Source: an uncultured Eubacteriaceae bacterium (GTDB lineage: Bacteria > Bacillota > Clostridia > Eubacteriales > Anaerofustaceae). From it: DNA of 8,862 nt. The notes under the pieces were generated by a model, which saw only the letters and a list, made by a program, of their open reading frames with translations, was not told the DNA's origin and made no database searches. Numbering within the stretch: the stretch's first letter is position 1; every line of letters begins with the position of its first letter. The stretch lies in contig CAMSGF010000023.1 of the NCBI GenBank assembly GCA_947058225.1, positions 1-8,862 of the forward strand, written 5' to 3'. Below are positions 7,919-8,862 of this stretch, piece by piece. The translations under genes and the position numbers were made by a program.

Positions 7919-8642
7919 TTTAGATAAAAATAATCCTATACCTATGTATAAGCAGCTTGAGGATATTATTAAAGGCAATATAGCAAGTGGGAAGTGGGGT
8001 CCTGATTTTAAGGTGCCAAGCGAGGCGGATTTTGCAAAGATGTATGGAATAAGCAGGATAACCATTCGAAGTGCGTGCAATCATTTGGTAAATGAGGGGG
8101 TTTTATACAGGGTTTCGGGGAAGGGAACGTATGTCAGCAACACGAAGATAAAGACAAAATCTCTTGCATATATGGGTTTTAGGGAGCAGCTTGAAGAGAT
8201 GGGATATGAAACAAAGACGAAGATAATAGAAAAAAGGAAGATTAAGGCAGATTTTCATTTGAGCAAAGTGCTTTCCGTTTCAGAGGGAAGTAATATTTTA
8301 TTTATAAAAAGGCTCAGATTTTTAAAAGGAGAAGCCATAAGCCTTCATTATTCCTACGTTCCGTATAAGAGGTGCGAGGGGTTGGAAAAATATGACCTTG
8401 AGAAAAATCAGCTTTGCGATATATTGGAAAGTGAATACAGTGTTAAGCAGACTAAGGTTATAGAAACACTTCAAGCTCTTGGAGTAAATAGCGAAGATGC
8501 GAAGTTATTGGATGTGGAGGAAGGTTTTCCGATTCTTTTGATTGAAGACGTTATGTATGAGCAAAATGAAGTGGCATATGAATATTCAAAGGTTTATTTT
8601 AGGGCGGATAGAGTAAAGCTTGAGTTTGTGTATGGGAAATAG
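7911..8642 (+). CDS. GntR-family transcriptional regulator, HutC/UTRA subfamily
   Basis: This is a predicted DNA-binding repressor or activator of the GntR superfamily. The N-terminal winged helix (about 9-76) shows PMYKQLEDIIKGNI, VPSEADFA (35-42), the recognition helix SRITIRSACNHL (48-59) and the wing RVSGKGTYV (67-75). Residues from about 90 to 236 match a UTRA-type effector domain (MGFREQLEEMGY, ILFIKRLRF, ISLHYSYVPY, IEDVMYEQNEVAYEYSKVYFRADR), which binds small ligands in HutC/FarR/TreR-like regulators. The ligand cannot be read from sequence. The ATG at 7911 (243 aa) is preferred over GTG 7905 because GGAGG (7900-7904) sits 6 nt before the ATG and abuts the GTG. The start lies within the ynbB-like gene (8-nt overlap), so it is the last cistron of the operon and is followed by a terminator 50 nt downstream. 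The coupling suggests that the regulator responds to a metabolite of the upstream lyase, autoregulates, or acts on the downstream promoter. These are inferences. I saw no convincing operator palindrome. Confidence 0.93.
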   Translation: MGNLDKNNPIPMYKQLEDIIKGNIASGKWGPDFKVPSEADFAKMYGISRITIRSACNHLVNEGVLYRVSGKGTYVSNTKIKTKSLAYMGFREQLEEMGYETKTKIIEKRKIKADFHLSKVLSVSEGSNILFIKRLRFLKGEAISLHYSYVPYKRCEGLEKYDLEKNQLCDILESEYSVKQTKVIETLQALGVNSEDAKLLDVEEGFPILLIEDVMYEQNEVAYEYSKVYFRADRVKLEFVYGK

Positions 8643-8692
8643 GGTTTATGTTTGGAGTGTGTTGAATACAAAAAATTATAAAAGATTAAAAT

Positions 8693-8731
8693 GAGTAGGT
8701 GAAATTTTTTTATCTGCTTTTTTATTTTTTT
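8693..8731 (+). terminator. Rho-independent terminator of the miaB-gntR operon
   Basis: Positions 8693-8704 pair with 8708-8719 around a TTT loop, giving a 12-bp stem (A-T, G-C and four G-T wobbles, including the outer G8693-T8719). The right arm TATCTGCTT runs directly into a T-rich tract, 8718-8731, interrupted by one A. It starts 50 nt after the gntR-type stop. The stem is AT/GU-rich and so only moderately stable, but the long T tract and position make a terminator the best reading. No convergent gene is visible to share it. Confidence 0.75.
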
Positions 8732-8759
8732 GAGTATTGTAATGTTTTTTTAGAATATT

Positions 8760-8768
8760 TGCTATGAT
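8760..8768 (+). promoter_or_regulatory. Candidate extended -10 promoter for a gene beyond the right edge
   Basis: TGCTATGAT is a TGn extended element followed by TATGAT, one mismatch from TATAAT. The region upstream (8741-8759) is A/T-rich with a T run, as in many Firmicute promoters. No good -35 is at 16-18 nt: the nearest, TTGTAA (8737-8742), is 20 nt away. Transcription would start around 8774-8778, just after the terminator and just before the tandem hairpins, which would then lie in the 5' leader. Confidence 0.4.
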
Positions 8769-8793
8769 GATGGATTGTGTGGAGGGGCGGCGG

Positions 8794-8814
8794 GTGAAAT
8801 GCTATGCATTTCAC
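8794..8814. repeat. Perfect inverted repeat 1 of a tandem hairpin pair
   Basis: GTGAAATGC (8794-8802) and GCATTTCAC (8806-8814) form a perfect 9-bp stem around a TAT loop. It follows a short GC-rich stretch (GGAGGGGCGGCGGG, 8781-8794) that stands out against the AT-rich surroundings. No T tract follows on either strand, so it does not look like a terminator. Confidence 0.85.
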
Positions 8815-8817
8815 TGA

Positions 8818-8838
8818 CAGGCGAATGAAATTCGCCTG
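8818..8838. repeat. Perfect inverted repeat 2 of a tandem hairpin pair
   Basis: CAGGCGAAT (8818-8826) and ATTCGCCTG (8830-8838) form a perfect 9-bp stem around a GAA loop, only 3 nt (TGA) after the first hairpin. Identical stem and loop sizes and the shared TGAAAT/ATTTCA-type core suggest one composite element. No T tract follows it. Confidence 0.85.
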
Positions 8839-8847
8839 AACTTTAAA

Positions 8848-8856
8848 AAGGTAGGG
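8848..8856 (+). promoter_or_regulatory. Possible ribosome binding site for a downstream gene
   Basis: AAGGTAGGG is a purine-rich, Shine-Dalgarno-like sequence 6 nt from the window end. A start codon would be expected at or just past the right edge. It cannot be confirmed without the next bases. Confidence 0.25.
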
Positions 8857-8862
8857 TTTTGA

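Larger units (their letters stand above)
8643..8862. other. Intergenic region at right end
   Basis: This is the only non-coding stretch in the window. In order it contains 50 nt of AT-rich sequence after the gntR-type stop, the terminator, an AT-rich promoter-like segment, a GC-rich patch, two tandem perfect hairpins and a purine-rich possible ribosome binding site. I see no tRNA, no open frame longer than about 10 codons with a credible start, and no transposase remnant. Confidence 0.7.

Noticed and set aside
8662..8690. Promoter from TTGAAT (8662) and the AT-rich stretch after it
   Set aside because: TATAAA (8677-8682) is only 9 nt from TTGAAT, and nothing better lies at 17 nt. It sits just before the terminator with no gene to serve.
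8794..8828. Tiny open frames in the hairpin region (GTG 8794, 7 codons; ATG 8799, 9 codons) after GGAGG at 8781
   Set aside because: They are contained in palindromic DNA, extremely short, and have poor spacing for the ATG. A leader peptide is possible but nothing supports it.
8794..8838. Tandem hairpins as Rho-independent terminators
   Set aside because: No T tract follows either hairpin on the + strand, and none follows on the - strand.
1..8862. CRISPR arrays, insertion sequences, tRNA or rRNA genes
   Set aside because: No spaced direct repeats, transposase motifs, cloverleaf sequence or rRNA-like sequence were seen.

Overview
The window is almost wholly coding and all genes lie on the + strand. 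Base composition is low-GC and AT-rich. Arginine is mostly AGA/AGG, isoleucine is often ATA, and ribosome binding sites are strong and purine-rich. Together with the gene order miaB-mutS-mutL-miaA-'aluminium resistance' lyase, this points to an anaerobic Firmicute of the class Clostridia, perhaps Lachnospiraceae-like. That assignment is inferred from protein character and gene order, not from a database search.

Layout: positions 2-1201 hold the 3' part of miaB, which runs in from the left edge. mutS (1205-3841), mutL (3841-5745), miaA (5748-6668), a PLP-dependent methionine gamma-lyase/YnbB-family gene (6659-7918) and a GntR/HutC-type regulator (7911-8642) follow. Junctions are +3, -1, +2, -10 and -8 nt, so the block reads as one translationally coupled operon. 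I see no internal terminator or convincing internal promoter. A Rho-independent terminator (8693-8731) closes it. The last 131 bases hold a plausible extended -10 promoter, a short GC-rich stretch, two perfect back-to-back hairpins and a possible ribosome binding site for a gene beyond the right edge.

Functions: MutS and MutL are the mismatch-recognition ATPase and the MutH-independent nicking endonuclease of methyl-independent mismatch repair. MiaA and MiaB are the first and second enzymes of ms2i6A37 tRNA modification, so both steps flank the repair genes in one transcript. The YnbB-like enzyme and the UTRA-domain regulator form a coupled pair at the 3' end, suggesting that the regulator senses a metabolite related to that enzyme or controls the neighbouring unit.

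This is mainly conserved housekeeping DNA and I find no convincing new system. The points worth a second look are the tandem hairpins in the terminal intergenic region, the absence of hfq between miaA and the ynbB-like gene, the ynbB-gntR coupling, departures from consensus in MutL (ATPase and endonuclease motifs), and the apparent loss of the canonical sliding-clamp-binding glutamine in both MutS and MutL.
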